Shown here: in pieces, positions 21,236 to 33,750 of the stretch | Numbering within the stretch: the stretch's first letter is position 1 | Layout of the letters: each line of letters begins with the position of its first letter | Source: Siphonodentalium dalli | Lineage: Eukaryota > Mollusca > Scaphopoda > Gadilida > Siphonodentaliidae | Assembly: GCA_032622095.1 (NCBI GenBank) | Contig: CP136068.1 | Coordinates: 182,842,796 to 182,906,795 of the forward strand | DNA: 64,000 nt | Reading direction: 5' to 3' | Program-made: the position numbers and the translations under genes | Notes under the pieces: generated by a model | Seen by the model: the letters and a program-made list of their open reading frames with translations, nothing else | What the model was told of the DNA's origin: nothing | The model's database searches: none

Positions 21236-21904
21236 CGTCGTTTCCTGAGTGCTTTAAGTATACGACAAGTATATATGAATGATATGACAATCAGTCGCTA
21301 TACAAGTCTTGGATACTTTAGGCCTTGCGCGAGTGACATCATAGTTTAAACATGCTGACTGGTGTGATTTTGGTATGTTTATCGGTGGGTTTTATGATGA
21401 AAAATGCACTTTTACCGGCGACTAGATGAGCCAGTTATATTGTTATCGAAAAACCCATCGATAAATGTCCCAAAATCACATCAGGCAGCATGTGTATCCC
21501 AAATTCACGCCAACTGAACAATCATGATATAAACACGATCATCTGTCAACGAGGAGGCTGAACTGGGAAAGGTTGACAGATTGTAACGAAGTTAGTTTTT
21601 CGCCTTTCGTTTTAGCATCGCGCCATTTCATCTCTCACTTGTTCACTTATCAACCCGTCGACTCGTTCATAAATTTGGAAACTTTGGTAGGTTATATATC
21701 AGTATTTTAATCACGCGAGCAATATTATTTGTCATGTTATTAATTGTAAATTACTATCACATTTGTTTACTGGTGACGTCCCGGCCCGGAAGCTTAACAT
21801 CCGGGTCGTGACATTACAAGGCGTGTGGTTAGATACGGTTACTGGGAACGCACTGCGTGCTATCCAAGAGCAGTGGATGCAGTGTCTGCCCAGTAAAGCT
21901 GCTT

Positions 21905-23050
21905 TCACATATGTTCAATTTTGGTGGATATCGGCGACAACAATAATTGTTCTGCCCCTCTCTCTTTTCTGCCCCCGACACTAACAGCTTTAATTTAGAA
22001 ATATTGAACCCTCACCATTATCTTTCTTGTAAAATGTTACGCATGTTAAGACTTATTTGGTGCCATCTATTCTATATGGTCCCCGTGAAGTTATATAGGA
22101 CAGAGACAGATATTCGCAAATATAGGCACCAAATGCGGGGTCTTTAACCCACACGTTTTGACTCCTTGTATCATAGGAGAATAACGTATATCAATTTAGT
22201 GGAAATCAGCACCAAATATATTGTTAGCAGTTTTGGTGACCGTCCATGACTGAAAAGGCGCCAATTTTGACATCTTTAACCAACATACTTAAGACTCATT
22301 ATGACAATGACTATATCAAACATTGTGTAAATCGGCGACACGTAGCCAATGTAGTGCCACATTTCTCACCCAATCAGCGACTAAACAAATTATTATCGAA
22401 CTTAGTGTCCCCATCTCTCAGCCATAGGAGTTATTGTAGTCTATAAATCACACCATTAGATTTTTCGTATCATGGAGAATAATGTGTATCAATTTGGTGA
22501 AAATCGGCGATAAAAATAATCAATCGTGGTGCCCCAATCCCCTTCAATGCACCCATGACTCGAATGGCGGCACTCATGGCAGCTATGAACCACACCATGA
22601 TACCACTAATAACATGGAGATGATTATGTATAAGTTTGGTAGCAATCTGCGACTAAACAAATTCTTATCAAACTTAGTGTCCACCATCTCTCACCCAAAC
22701 AGGACATGTTTTGGCGTCTTTAAATCACACGATTATATTCTTCGTATAATGGAGAAAAAAGACTCTAAAAATAGTTATATCAATGGTGATGCCCCTGTCT
22801 CCTTCCGTGCACCACTGACTCGAATGGCACCACTTTTGACATATTTAAACCACACCATTATATTTATAATATTATGGACAATAGTGTGTATCAATTTGGT
22901 GGAATCGGCGATAAAGAAAATGTTATGAATTGTTGTGTGCCTCCCCTTCCGTGTCCCCTGAATCAAACGGCGCTATTTTTGAAATCTTTAAACCACACCA
23001 TTAGATTCCTAATATCATGGAGGTGATTACGTATAAGTTTGGTGGATATG
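21905..23050 (+). repeat. Interspersed repeat family B, second copy
   Basis: Same half-units as 9117-11610 (TTTGGTGGAAATCGGCG, AATGGCACCACTTTTGACAT, ATCATGGAGATGATTA). Also contains the GACAGAGACAGATATTCGC tail motif near 22100, so it is probably nested or rearranged. ORFs in it follow repeat units only. Confidence 0.6.
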
Positions 23051-23059
23051 GTCGACAAT

Positions 23060-23165
23060 ATACAGTTGTTGCCCGCTGTCGAGGGAGACGTCGAGATTTG
23101 TCACCCGCTCGAGCGGGTGACATATATCGATGTCTCCCGAGAAGAAGGGCAACAACTGTTTTGTT
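23060..23165. repeat. GC-rich palindrome
   Basis: CAGTTGTTGCCC at the left is inverted as GGGCAACAACTG at the right; inner arms GGGAGACGTCGA/TCGATGTCTCCC and CACCCGCTCGAGCGGGTG form the centre. Perfect 18-base inner palindrome. Likely the core of a MITE inserted in family B. Confidence 0.65.
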
Positions 23166-23239
23166 ACCCGATTATACCACAGAAAAAAATCATTGCCATC
23201 CACACGCACGATGTTTTGCACTGAGTCACGAGTGATTTC

Positions 23240-24435
23240 TTTCCCGATTATTTATATTTTCAGTAACTACTTATTTCTGTTCCATAAACGATAGTCAAGC
23301 CATTAAGCGTTTGATAATCAGTGTTTATTTACGATAATTCGGTCCATGCAATGTAAACCAATAAGCCATATAGGTATGTTATCGCCTTCTGTAATGTGGC
23401 ATATTCAATGTTGTCTTGTGCGCGGAATTTACTCACAAATTCACAATGTTCATTTCATAACGGCTTCCCCGAAAGCTATTGGGAAGTTGACGATTTCATT
23501 AATGTACATTCATATGTGTCAGTGCTCCCAATTACATGGCGATCCTCACACAAAATACTTATATGATCACATTGCAGACATCGCGGAGCGGTCTGATATC
23601 ATGGATGAGAATACCATTCATTACGTCGTCCAGCACACATTTATAACCAACCAACATCGAGGGATCCACTCTTACAATCTTGCACCATAATGTCGACATG
23701 AACATATTCAATCACCGAGATTTTTCGATGTAAAAAGTAAATAATAACGCTTATCCGATAAAAGTATCAACTTAAAAGTTCGAATATTAGTGTTCACTAA
23801 ATATATGCAAATTAGCAAACACCACAACTGGTGTTTTTTTGCGAATCCGTGAGGTATATAAGAACTATGAATTTAGTACATCGTAATGATGTGAAATAGA
23901 TGAGTGTGTGTTTGGAAATATTATTGCAATATATCGGCTCAGCGGGCGACAGTGTGATTTGTCGCACGGCACGTGACAGGACATGGGCCAATAAGAATGG
24001 TGGAAAATAGGAAGGAGGGTAACAACATGTTTTGCTGCCACTCGCTCTTTTCGGTCCCTGACAAAAACAGCCTCACTTTAGACAATTGGGGAATCTCGTT
24101 CCAGATTTAACCACGCCTACGCAATTACTTCCTAGTTACTGTCGCTAACTCTTGCAAGCACTGGCGGCTGTAGTGGCTCATGATCTAGAGTCAGTGAATG
24201 GTACTATATAATTTCCAGAATCGTTCGCGCATAAAATAGAAAACTAAAATAATACTATTACAGGGGGAAACAATGTAATGTTTTGATACGATTTCGGACT
24301 GACTCATACGTCTGGAAACAATACAAATTAATAATGATCCAGACAAAAATTATGCGAAATAATTTCGTCTTAACTCCTAAGTGATTTCTTTTTGTTTGAT
24401 ATGAGCGAAATTCGCACGGTAACGCTCGTCGTGTG
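23240..24435. other. Stretch without recognised gene
   Basis: No coding exon or complete repeat seen. Short ORFs without domains. Confidence 0.35.
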
Positions 24436-24439
24436 CTAG

Positions 24440-24720
24440 CAATATCGTGACAATGAGAACATTTTAGTCACATTATCGACTCACAAGGAGTCGATTCTAA
24501 GCAGATTATGTGTGGAAAATTACATAAGTAAGCCAATTCACGACTTCTTTGGTGTATGCTCTTTAACATGTATTTTCACAGTGGCTCGCGCCATAAAACG
24601 ATATAACGGTATAATCCAGTATCTGCTTATTTCACAATAATATAATCACAGTATGTACATATCTCACATTATAGGTCGATCGTGTGTGTATCTGTGCGAG
24701 GATATGTTGAGGCACAAGCA
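24440..24720 (-). repeat. Interspersed repeat family H, copy 1
   Basis: Read in reverse, it shares with 44090-44420 the blocks TTATGGCGCG, ACATGTTAAAGAGCATA, CATTATAGGTCGA and GTGACTAAAATGTTC. About 300 bp, unclassified. Confidence 0.55.
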
Positions 24721-24840
24721 ACATGCCGGTATAACCATGGTATTTGCCTGCAAGTCATGAAGTGCGTCAAACTGTATATAATTACTGTCACTTAGTGTGA
24801 CTTTCACAGTGACTAATTTGTTAATTAATTCGGCTTCACC

Positions 24841-25361
24841 CTCGTCAAGTGGGCCTGCTGTTAGGACAAACTGATGCTGTTAAGAACAAATGGTGTCAAG
24901 TGTGCCTGCTAATGTGATATGATGCTGGTGGGTGTTGCTACATTGCTATGATGCTGTTAGGGCAAACTGATGCTGTTAACAACAAGTCGTGTTATTGTTT
25001 TAAGTTATCATCGTCGCGGTGTTGGGATAATCTGAATATATTTAGGGAAAGGCGTCATGTGTACTCTCCAATCGACATCATGTATAGGGCGAAATATGTT
25101 AATACTGGTTGCAAATTGACTTTAATCAAGATGGGTATTAACCTAATTTTGCAAACACAGCACAGCAATTATTGATTTTTACAAAAATAAATATGGTCAT
25201 AAATGTTTCATCAAATCGATCGGATTAGTGACAAATGGCGAAAATGACAACTTGAGAAAAAAATACGGCACTTGTTCGTAACGGCATCAGTTTGACTTGC
25301 CAGCAGCATCACAATTCAGCAACAACACCAACGTGATAGCAGACTAGCAGGGACACTTGAT
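24841..25361. mobile_element. MITE family D, diverged copy 1
   Basis: Left end GTCAAGTGGGCCTGCT and right end AGCAGGGACACTTGAT are inverted. The internal blocks GCTATGATGCTGTTAGGGCA and AACGGCATCAGTTTG match 43194-43704. Confidence 0.65.
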
Positions 25362-25982
25362 AATGAATATATTTAGCCATGACTGTCTTGCCGCAGAACA
25401 GTTCAGGCGAGTCGCTTATAAGGGTTGGTAATTCTCATGGACTAATGCTATATCAATTGAACCATAGCCGTACGAGCGCCCGAATATGTAAGGGGGCTGA
25501 TACCTTTTGTCGGAATTTGTGTACAGTATATAATCATGGATGTAACAGAGTTCTTGTAGAATATGCATAGTATATCCACACAAATATTACAATATAGATA
25601 TAAATTTATCTTAAATATGTACATGTATAATTCGGAAAGAGATGTTAAAAGTACTGTAATTTTACACAATTACCATTCAATGCCCAAAATTTGACCCAAA
25701 ATGTTTCCAATTTGCCCGACAATTTCCCTAATTGTGAGGTTTCTTAAACGTTTGGGAGCCTGCATCACTTCCATCCCCTGACCCGTACGGCTATGAATTG
25801 AACTGACCATTGATCACTGTAGTGAAAGTCACTTGAACCTATGAAAGTTGCTAAATTGTCTTCCGCTTGAAAGCAACTGGACAATGCTTAATATGCATTG
25901 TGGGAAGTGGAAATGTGCGGTTTCCAATTGGAAAGCACCATGAATGTTTCCAAGTCCTGTTACCGAATTAGAATTACTGAGA

Positions 25983-26093
25983 TCATATTGAAAATGTGAC
26001 GTATGAGGTCACGAACGCCGACAATAACACAGGTATTTTATAGTCACTAATCGTCATATCTGTCGTAGTTTGGAATCTCCTCACAACACTGAT
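25983..26093 (-). CDS. Gene X, candidate terminal exon 6
   Basis: Strong acceptor (TTGTTTTCTTTTGACAG) ends at 26094. The frame starting in phase 0, as exon 5 would require, runs 36 codons to a TGA at 25983-25985. The peptide ends in a hydrophobic stretch (KIPVLLSAFVTSYVTF), which could be a tail anchor, or chance. Without it, exon 5 can read through to its own stop at 27448. Supported by splice site and phase only. Confidence 0.35.
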   Translation of the reverse strand: MSVVRRFQTTTDMTISDYKIPVLLSAFVTSYVTFSI

Positions 26094-26756
26094 CTGTCAA
26101 AAGAAAACAAGTCAAGTTTTAAAAAGAAGATAACACAGAGAACGGGGCCTCATCCCAAACGTTTTCCAAGAGTTTCAAACGCTTGTATCCGCCTATGGAT
26201 GAACGCCGTGGAACTGTAACTGTCCAGCTGCATCCACAAAAATTATGCGTATCAACTTTCCAAGTCCGCTACATGTATATAACATCTGGGCGGCTTCGGA
26301 TTTGATGTACAATTCGAACATAACAATTTAATGAAAAGAAGTGGAAATTACTGAAAAGACATCTATTTGACATCTTTGCGACTCAAAATATTATTCTACA
26401 CCTCTGAGCCAATACGGAACAACACACTCAGGGAAGAGATACACCATAGCTTTACCAAGCCAACATATGTCTTCCTTACGTTATATACACAATTAAACAA
26501 TGCCATCACAAGACGTGCATTGACCCACCCCACATCGCGATAGCATTAAGCGGCTACATCAAGCGACACTCATATATGAATATATAAAGCAGACCATCAC
26601 TCTCTCGCTAGGCGGTATGAATAAAAACTGATTTCCGGTAACGACTCACATCACTATCTCGCTAGGTGGGATGGATACAAACTCATTCCCAGTAACGACT
26701 CACTTGCTGTCGCATCCGGTCCAAGGCGTCATATATACAGTTATGTTGTAATGTAT

Positions 26757-27320
26757 ATTGTACTAACAGGGTGACCCGACATCGTCCGGGCTGTCTCCCA
26801 TCTGCTTTCATCCGTCGAAAGGCGCGATTTGACCTTGAATTTACCATTTTGAAGGTCAAGGCCAGGTCGGGGTCACGATTTGACACGTCGAAAACATTCC
26901 CCGGACAAAAGCATCCCTACGAATCAAATTTTGTCGAAATCCGTCCCCGGGCAAAAATTACTCATAGGCATAAAATTTCGTCGAAATCCCGTCGAAAGGC
27001 GCGATTTGACCTTGAATTTACCATTTGGAAGGTCAAGGTCAGGTCGGGGTCACGATTTGACCCGTCGAAAACACTCCCCGGACAAATATTACTCATAGGC
27101 ATACAATTTCGTCGAAATCCCGTCGAAAGGCGCGAGTTGACCTTGAATTGGCCATTCTGAATGTCAAGGTCAGGTCGGGGGTCACGGTTTGACCCGTCCA
27201 AAACACTCCCCGGACAAAAGAACACCTAGGTATGAAATTTCGTCGAAATCCGTCCCGAAGTTTTCCCTGCCATTGCTAACAAACATACAGACAGACAGAA
27301 GTCGCAAAATATATATTAGA
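26757..27320 (-). repeat. Interspersed repeat family A, inverted copy with three units
   Basis: Three imperfect units of about 125-170 bp, each with GTCGAAAGGCGCGA, TTGACCTTGAATT, ATTTGACCCGTCGAAAAC and TCGTCGAAATCC. Ends: TACTAACAGGGTGACCCGAC on the left and CATACAGACAGACAGAAG on the right. ORFs of 70-130 residues here are repeat translations. Confidence 0.7.
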
Positions 27321-27501
27321 TCAGGCATATAATAACTACTTTTTAAACTAACATAACAACCCGTATGATACAAAAATTCCAAAATTACCATTTACGTCCA
27401 AAGAAATTTACAGAATTTATGAAAATACACGACGTTGGGTATAAAAGTTACACACATTTTACTGATTCCAATATCAAACTATCCGAAGTAATGCAATCTA
27501 C

Positions 27502-27695
27502 CTTTGGGTAGACACTTTGAACGGAAGCTGCATCAGGCATGACATTTCCAACCGTTAAAACAAACTCAGTCGTCAGATTCCTGAGCTGGATACTCACCAA
27601 TTGTTTCCTGACATATTCCGGAAGCAGTGGACATTTTAGGCGGGTGTAGCGGGCCTTCGTGAACATCTCAACCGGCATGTCTCCACTCTCCATGT
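27502..27695 (-). CDS. Gene X, exon 5
   Basis: Acceptor TTTTTTTATCACTAAG ends at 27696 and donor CCCAAAG|GTAGAT follows 27502. 194 bp, phase 1 to 0; the split codon with exon 4 is GAC. It encodes VEMFTKARYTRLKCPLLPEY and LRNLTTEFVLTVGNV, mixed charged and aliphatic, not low complexity. If the donor is not used the frame continues 17 codons to a stop at 27448-27450, giving an alternative end. I do not recognise the domain. The coding call rests on two good splice sites and agreement of phase with the neighbouring exon. Confidence 0.6.
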
Positions 27696-27784
27696 CTTAG
27701 TGATAAAAAAACGGAATTATATATCATTCAGAAAGTCGATGTCATATTATTTTACCTAGAGATGTAGTTAAGGGGTCTATCGTA

Positions 27785-27880
27785 TATATAAGATAATGCA
27801 TTTGGCACAGGGTGTTTGCAAAATTTCAGAAAGGTTCAGTCATGGATGGGTAAATAGAGACGCAGTTATAAGTCTGATGA
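27785..27880 (+). repeat. Fragment shared with 28978-29075
   Basis: ATAATGCATTTGGCACAGGG followed by a block around AGTCATGGATGGGTAAATAG matches the right end of the element ending at 29034. Part of the TTAA MITE family. Confidence 0.45.
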
Positions 27881-28486
27881 TTCCTTCTCATATAGCATCT
27901 CAAAGCTACCTGCATTACCATAAACATTTACTAGGGTGTAAGCTATGTATACGTCCATACGGCATACACTGGCAAGTGTATACGACAGGCATTTTCTCAT
28001 CGAAAACCATGTGTTGCAGCATATGAACGACAACATGCTTATAATATGCAAAGGTTAACGGCCATACAAGTCAAATGTCGGTAGTTCCTCGTGTGAGGGT
28101 GTTACTAACACATTGCCTCAAACTACCTGCATCATTGGTAGGGGTAAACCTGTCTTCGGTGACAAGGACGAGGTTATAGAATACAACTAAGTAAATTAAA
28201 GCACCACGTGGTCAATGTAGAAGTCACATAATTCAAAAGAGACATAAAGGTGAGTAAGACTGGCGTCATTAGAAGTTTTTGATTTACGATATGTATACAA
28301 CACGCATATGCATACAAGTACCAATAAAGCATCCAGCCTATGCGTTACACATACAAACTAATTAAGGTTGTCAATGTTGAAGTTTCATGATTGAAATCGA
28401 CTAGCAGTGTGCGGTAATATTGGATCTTGATACGCAGTAACTGGTTTTAAAAACATTTGAAATTCAGAACGTATGCGTTGGTCCAA

Positions 28487-29034
28487 ATGGTTAACTGTGA
28501 ACTATTGAATAGGTCGCTTCGCGTGTATAGGAGAATGCATCGGCCTAACAATTTGTTATCAATTTGTCTTACATGCTTTAACAATTGGCATAATTGTATC
28601 TTACATTATTTAACAATTTGTATAATTCTTTATAATTATTTCTTACATTCTATAATAATTTAAATAATTTTTTGTTTCTTATATTCTTTAAATTATTTTA
28701 ACATTTTTTGTCATTTTTCTTACATTCTTTAACAATTTTTAACATTTTTTATCCTTTTTTTCGTACATTCGTTATCAACTTTTGTCATTTTTTCTTACAT
28801 TCTTTAACAATTTTTATCATTTTTTATCATTATTTCTTACATTCTGTAACAATGTTTTATCATGTTTTTCATTTCGTATTACATTTGTTTACTATAATAA
28901 AAAAATAATAGAAAATTTGTTAGGCTAATGTATCATCTTATATATGCGAAACGCCCTATGGGCGAGTCGCAAACACTAGATAATGCATTGGCACAGGGGT
29001 TTCGCAAATTCAGGAAGCTACAGCCATGGAAGGG
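28487..29034. mobile_element. TTAA-flanked MITE with AT-rich internal array
   Basis: Right end CATGGAAGGG is followed by TTAA (29035-29038), and a TTAA lies near 28489 on the left. Between about 28550 and 28890 a unit of roughly 35-40 bp containing TCTTACATTCTTTAACAATT is repeated about nine times. A GCATTGGC module and a GCGAAACGCCCTATGGGCGAG palindrome lie near 28945-28995. Related to 38111-38585. Confidence 0.5.
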
Positions 29035-29769
29035 TTAATTTTGAAAAAATAGAGTTATGTATATGAGTCTGCAGGTGTAGAGTGTTGTAATGTCCGTGTA
29101 TGTAGTACATACAATGCATATCACTGGTATCGTCGTTTGTTCTGTTGTCCGGTGATGGGTCGATTAAGCAGCAATCCATCGCTTTTCGGCATTAATTACA
29201 AAACAAGTTGTGGCTAAGTCGACCAACCTGCAGGTTACAAACAGCTACTTATTGTTCATAGGCGACAGTGTTAACTAGAAGTCCCGCCGGCCATGGGTTA
29301 AGCCTACTTGAACCTCAAATGGTCAATTTTCCCTTAGAACGTCATCCGCTGCACCCGTATTTGACAACAAACGCGCCCTTTTCGGTATTTTTTTCCCAAC
29401 GATAATTTAGCATTTCCAGAACTACCCCATTTACTGCACAAAAAATCATCAGCATAAAAATACCCAGACCCATTTCATAACTTAGGGACCCCACCAGACT
29501 CTTCCTGGAGATTTAAACATACACGATCGCCATATTTACCCAGGCTATGATTTTCTGCTCCCGCTTAGGGAAATTTCCCTCAATGATTACCAACCAATCA
29601 GTAGTAAGATTTGTTGTTATGCTGACTCGAGTTTCCCTACACAAATCCAAGAAGCGTAACTCTATATAATTAGTTGCTTGTAACCTATAATAACCACTAC
29701 GCACCAGGAACGCTTACGCTACGATAGGGGGGGGGGGGGGTAACGCATGGGATGTATATTATAATTTAC

Positions 29770-29866
29770 CTTTTGTGGTGTATTCTGTCCTCATTGTCAC
29801 CCACGTATCATACAGGATGCCAAATGCTTGTTTGTCCTTTTGGTTTGATCTGATATGGGCACCTAA
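29770..29866 (-). CDS. Gene X, exon 4
   Basis: Acceptor ATTATTTTCCAG ends at 29867 and donor CACAAAAG|GTAAAT follows 29770. 97 bp, phase 0 to 1, exactly what exons 3 and 5 require. It encodes LGAHIRSNQKDKQAFGILYD and WVTMRTEYTTK. Both splice sites are strong and the codon content is balanced, so I treat it as a real exon. No family recognised. Confidence 0.68.
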
Positions 29867-30839
29867 CTGGAAAATAATGATTGTCATAAAGTATACAGCT
29901 ATATAGCACTGCACCATCAACAATTTCGCAGATATCCTGTTTATAATTATCACCAACCACAATTAACTAGCTAGGGCCGTGATCTAGGTATTTAATCATA
30001 AAACAATACTGTTTTTGACACCGTATGGTCGGTTTCACTGTATGTAAATATCCGGTACATCGTAGCCACCGGTGCGGATAATGATATGGATGATATCACT
30101 ATAAGTGTCCAGCTTTTAATTATCACAAACAACTCTAACGCTCAGACAAATGACATTGGATGATAGATTCGGATTAGCGTTTCGTGAAAACTAGCTAACT
30201 CTCACTGCTCCCTTCGTGTTTATCAACACACTGCAGACAATCAAGTAGGCATGCCTTACACATCGGTGACAATTTGCGTTTATATAGGCTTCTCAACTCA
30301 ATATTTCTGGAAGGTTTCCTGGCCAAATACTATGAAAATATGTGGTGTTTGTACAATCTGAACAATGACATGCGTTTTTTTTATTATTTACAAAAGCGAC
30401 TGTTTGTGACATTTAATGTTATAAGCGACCCGCTATTGTAGGGAATTCCCGATGACATCAGTCACTTATATATACATGTATAAGTCGCCATATACACAAC
30501 GAAACGCCGGACAATTGATATTAACTATTCCCCGTGTATACATTTAGCAACATTTATTCATAATTATTATCAGCAAATGAATCCAACATTGTCAAGTATT
30601 ACAAATCACTAAGTTTATACAGTGTTATGCTTGTTACAAGTAACATGCGCAAAGAGTTTTATCCGAGTTTGTTGGTGACGATACTTATTCATACCACGAT
30701 AACATTTTCAGTATCATAGTCGGTATTAAGATATGGATATTGTGAAGCCCTACAAGTAACACAGATTGGGTCAATGCAATAAGACTGTTATTAAGACATT
30801 AATCAAATCAATGAAATCGTTGCCAAGTTAACAAACATA

Positions 30840-31055
30840 ACAAAAGCGTGGCCAGCTTTATAATGGCGATCACATTCCTAGCCAGCCTAGCAAGTATGTC
30901 ACAAGTATAGCCAGTTATTTAAGGGCGATGATATTCATGGCCAGCTTATCAAATATGTCACAAGTGTAGCTAGTTATGTAAGGGCGATCACATTCGTAGC
31001 CCGTTTATCAAATATGTCACAAGTGTAGCGAGCTATTTAACGGCGATCACATAAA
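30840..31055. repeat. Tandem GCCAGC repeat
   Basis: Three to four units of about 62 bp with GGGCGATCACATTC-TAGCCAGC and ATGTCACAAGTGTAGC. Same short unit as the foldback at 15233-15640. Confidence 0.6.
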
Positions 31056-31429
31056 ATCGCATAAATGTGGGCCTAATTAGCGCGTATTATCAGCTAATAT
31101 CATTGTTTGTTTGTTTGTTTGTTTTTATTGATAAAGAAGAATAATAACAAAAGAAAGAGACAAAATACATTCACTCATTCATTGCTAATATCATTGGTGG
31201 TAGATGAGTGAAAAACAACTGATGGGAAGACATCATTTAAAGATTAATTATTCAAATACAAAACTAAGGTTTTCGTACAGAATATTGTCCATATTAATAC
31301 GAGCTATGAGCATTACCGTTACATACTTAGTATATGTCACCACAAATCCAAGGCTCACCTGCATTCATGTTTTGCATATATTATGTTGAGTATAAAAACA
31401 ATGGCCGGATTTAGTGTACAGTCCCCCTT

Positions 31430-31640
31430 TAATGTTGAGAATACACTAACCGTCAAAATCCCTTCGTCCAGTATAGTTAGTATTGTATCTTGTGTGAAAT
31501 GTTGAGTATACACTAACCGTCGAAATCCCTTCGTCCAGTATAGTTAGTCTTGTATCATGTATGAAATGTTGAGTATACACTAACCGTCGAAATGCCTTCG
31601 TCCAGTATAGTTAGTATTGTATCTTGTGTGAAATGTTGTT
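31430..31640 (-). repeat. Threefold tandem duplication of the exon 3 end of gene X
   Basis: Three units of about 68 bp. On the minus strand each contains ATACTGGACGAAGG, TTTCGACG, the donor GTTAGTGTATAC, and ATTTCACACA or close variants. The unit thus spans the last codons of exon 3 plus its 5' splice site. 68 is not a multiple of three, and use of the second donor hits TGA a few codons after the first. Confidence 0.78.
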
Positions 31641-31703
31641 TGACACGCTTGACGATAACATTGCGTCGTCTTGTCGACAGATCCTCGAAGTATTCATCGT
31701 CAC
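31585..31703 (-). CDS. Gene X, exon 3
   Basis: Acceptor ATCTCTACCACGAATATTAG ends at 31704 and donor TCGACG|GTTAGT follows 31585. 119 bp, phase 1 to 0; the codon shared with exon 2 is CGT. It encodes DDEYFEDLSTRRRNVIVKRV and QHFTQDTILTILDEGIST, a charged helix-like region. The donor is non-consensus at one position and sits in a 3-copy tandem duplication, so copies two and three offer equivalent donors further into the intron. Only the first keeps the frame to exon 4. Confidence 0.65.
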
Positions 31704-31939
31704 CTAATATTCGTGGTAGAGATGAAATGTGTTAGTGACTCAACAGACATTCTGATTGAAAATAATTGCATTGCATGTGATGAAAACTTCTTTTCGAAAT
31801 AGTAAATTTCTCACTATTGAACATGTGTGCAAACCCTGCAATGATAGGCACATGTGTATGAGTGATCAGCGCATGTATTATCTTACTTGCAGTATGGCCC
31901 GTCGTTGACCATGTTAACTTGATGGTGTGGAACCGTCCG

Positions 31940-32275
31940 ATGTTAATAGTTAGTGGTAATAGTTGGTGGTAATAGTTGGTGGTAATAGTTGGTGGCAATA
32001 GAGAATACTCTTGTTCATAATGATATTCTCATAAATTTGTACCAAAATGGACTTCACAAAACGTCATTCCAAAATGTGGATTATAAGCAGTGGCTCACCT
32101 TGGCAGACTAATTGCCATTATTTATAAGCCGTTTTAACCTGCACCGTTATCCTTCTCATACAAGGTTACCACTGTTAGACCAATTTTGAGCCATCTACAT
32201 GTACATGGTCCCCAGTTACTGAATGTACAACAAAGACATACATACATTCGCAAAATAATATATACATTGATTATG
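31940..32275 (+). repeat. Interspersed repeat family B, deletion derivative
   Basis: Begins with four copies of TAATAGTTGGTGG (31945-31993). It then matches the 5' part of 9117-11610 (AATACTCTTGTTCA, TCACAAAACGTCATTC, GGCTCACCTTG) and jumps to its 3' end (TTAACCTGCACCGTTATC, CATACATACATTCGCA). A short copy with both ends but no middle. Confidence 0.65.
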
Positions 32276-32584
32276 GAAGATAAGAGAGCACATCCACCCC
32301 CTATAATATATAGCTGCATACTTCATGTTTACAACACAATATAATTGGGGCACGCAACGTTGGATTTTAAATGACTGACTTGTCATGTAATTTTGGTTTA
32401 ATTTCCCACATTGAATGGTGGTTCTTTAATGAACAAAAAAAGTCAAACACCTTTCCTTGAGAAAATCTGTTTTAAATTTTGAAATATACCAAACACTTGA
32501 AGTGCTTGTAAAACGTGCCTATGTAGGTATAAGTTGGTAATTACAAGTATAACTATCATATGAACTCACATGAAAGAAACTCAC

Positions 32585-32741
32585 GCATAACTTTAAATTC
32601 GAAAAGGTTGTCATTTATCGATGGATCTTCGTCGACGTCATCTGATCTGAGTTCGTCGTTATTTTGTGTGCTGTCTCCATTTCCGCTCTCTGTATTCTTT
32701 TTGTTCTTGAATCGTTCGTATGCACCAGCGCCTAAACTCGC
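32585..32741 (-). CDS. Gene X, exon 2
   Basis: Acceptor GGTGATCTCTGCAG ends at 32742 and donor GTTATGC|GTGAGT follows 32585. 157 bp, open in only one frame, phase 0 to 1. It encodes ASLGAGAYERFKNKKNTESG, an Asp/Asn/Ser-rich acidic stretch (ELRSDDVDEDPSINDN) and LFEFKVM. With an ATG at the very end of exon 1 the protein would begin MASLGAG. The acidic part is probably disordered. No signal peptide, so cytosolic or nuclear is more likely (inference). Confidence 0.68.
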
Positions 32742-32869
32742 CTGCAGAGATCACCAGGTTAAAATGGAAATGCACATTTTGACCAGGTTGTCTATGGATG
32801 GTTGACGGAACAAATTTACTAATTTCAGATTAAAGGTACTGATGAATTTCGCGGCCGCTTTCTCGGCCG

Positions 32870-33352
32870 GTATGCTGTTAAAATAGTCACATCCGTTAAA
32901 ACTTCCATAAACAGAAAGAATATTATAACATAGACACATTGTGTTTTTATATCTATCATAAATATCGCGCAAATAGTATGTTAGTGTCAAGTGTGTATGC
33001 TTTGTTGTGTAAACAAAAGCCAAACATGTTACTGAACCTGGCTTTTGTTTACATACCACAGCGTTCAGACTTGACAATAACATACTATTTACGCGATATT
33101 TATATCTGGTATAAGAACAATCTTTGTCTATAATTTAATATTCTTGCTTTGTATGACAGTGTTAACTGGTTTGACTATTTTAACAGCCATAACCACCGCG
33201 AAGGCCACCCGTGCCTTTAAATAACCACCGCGAAGACCACCCGTGCCTTTAAATAACCACCGCGAAGACCACCCGTGCCTTTAAATAACCACCGCGAAGC
33301 CCACCCGTGCCTTTAAATAACCACCGCGAAGACAACCCGTGCCTTTAAATAA
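32870..33352. mobile_element. Palindromic MITE, family C, copy 2, with amplified end
   Basis: Arms of about 150 bases (AAATAGTCACATCCGTTAAA on the left; inverted on the right) around a centre near 33035. The right end is extended by five tandem 32-bp copies of the terminal sequence (AACCACCGCGAAGACCACCC, then GTGCCTTTAAAT) at 33191-33353. ORFs over the arms are palindrome shadows. Confidence 0.8.
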
Positions 33353-33439
33353 CGCTGTGTTGTATTTATTCTATATAATCGATTACAAAATTATAATAGT
33401 GATGACTAAAATCAGTTTGTTGCGAATGCTTTAATGACA

Positions 33440-33750
33440 CAATCCAGAATTAGCATGAACGTTGTCATCATCGTCGTAATCATTATCGGCATTATCGTCG
33501 CTGTCGTCGCCGTCATCGTCCTCTGTATCATCATCATCACCATCGCAACATCATGTTTGTTCTCTTTATCATAATAATCATCAGTATTATCGCCAACATG
33601 ACCATCACCTTCATTATCATCGCCATCATCATAATTATCGTCATCATCATATCTTTTGTCATACTAATTGTGATCAGCATATCATCATCATCGTCAAACA
33701 TGCAGTAGTCGTCATCATCATCACCATAGTCGTCACCATTATTCAAATGC
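33440..33750. repeat. Impure ATC/GAT trinucleotide-rich tract
   Basis: Dominated by CATCATCGTC-type triplets. On the minus strand it reads as Asp/Met/Ile runs, which I take as microsatellite translation. Confidence 0.8.
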
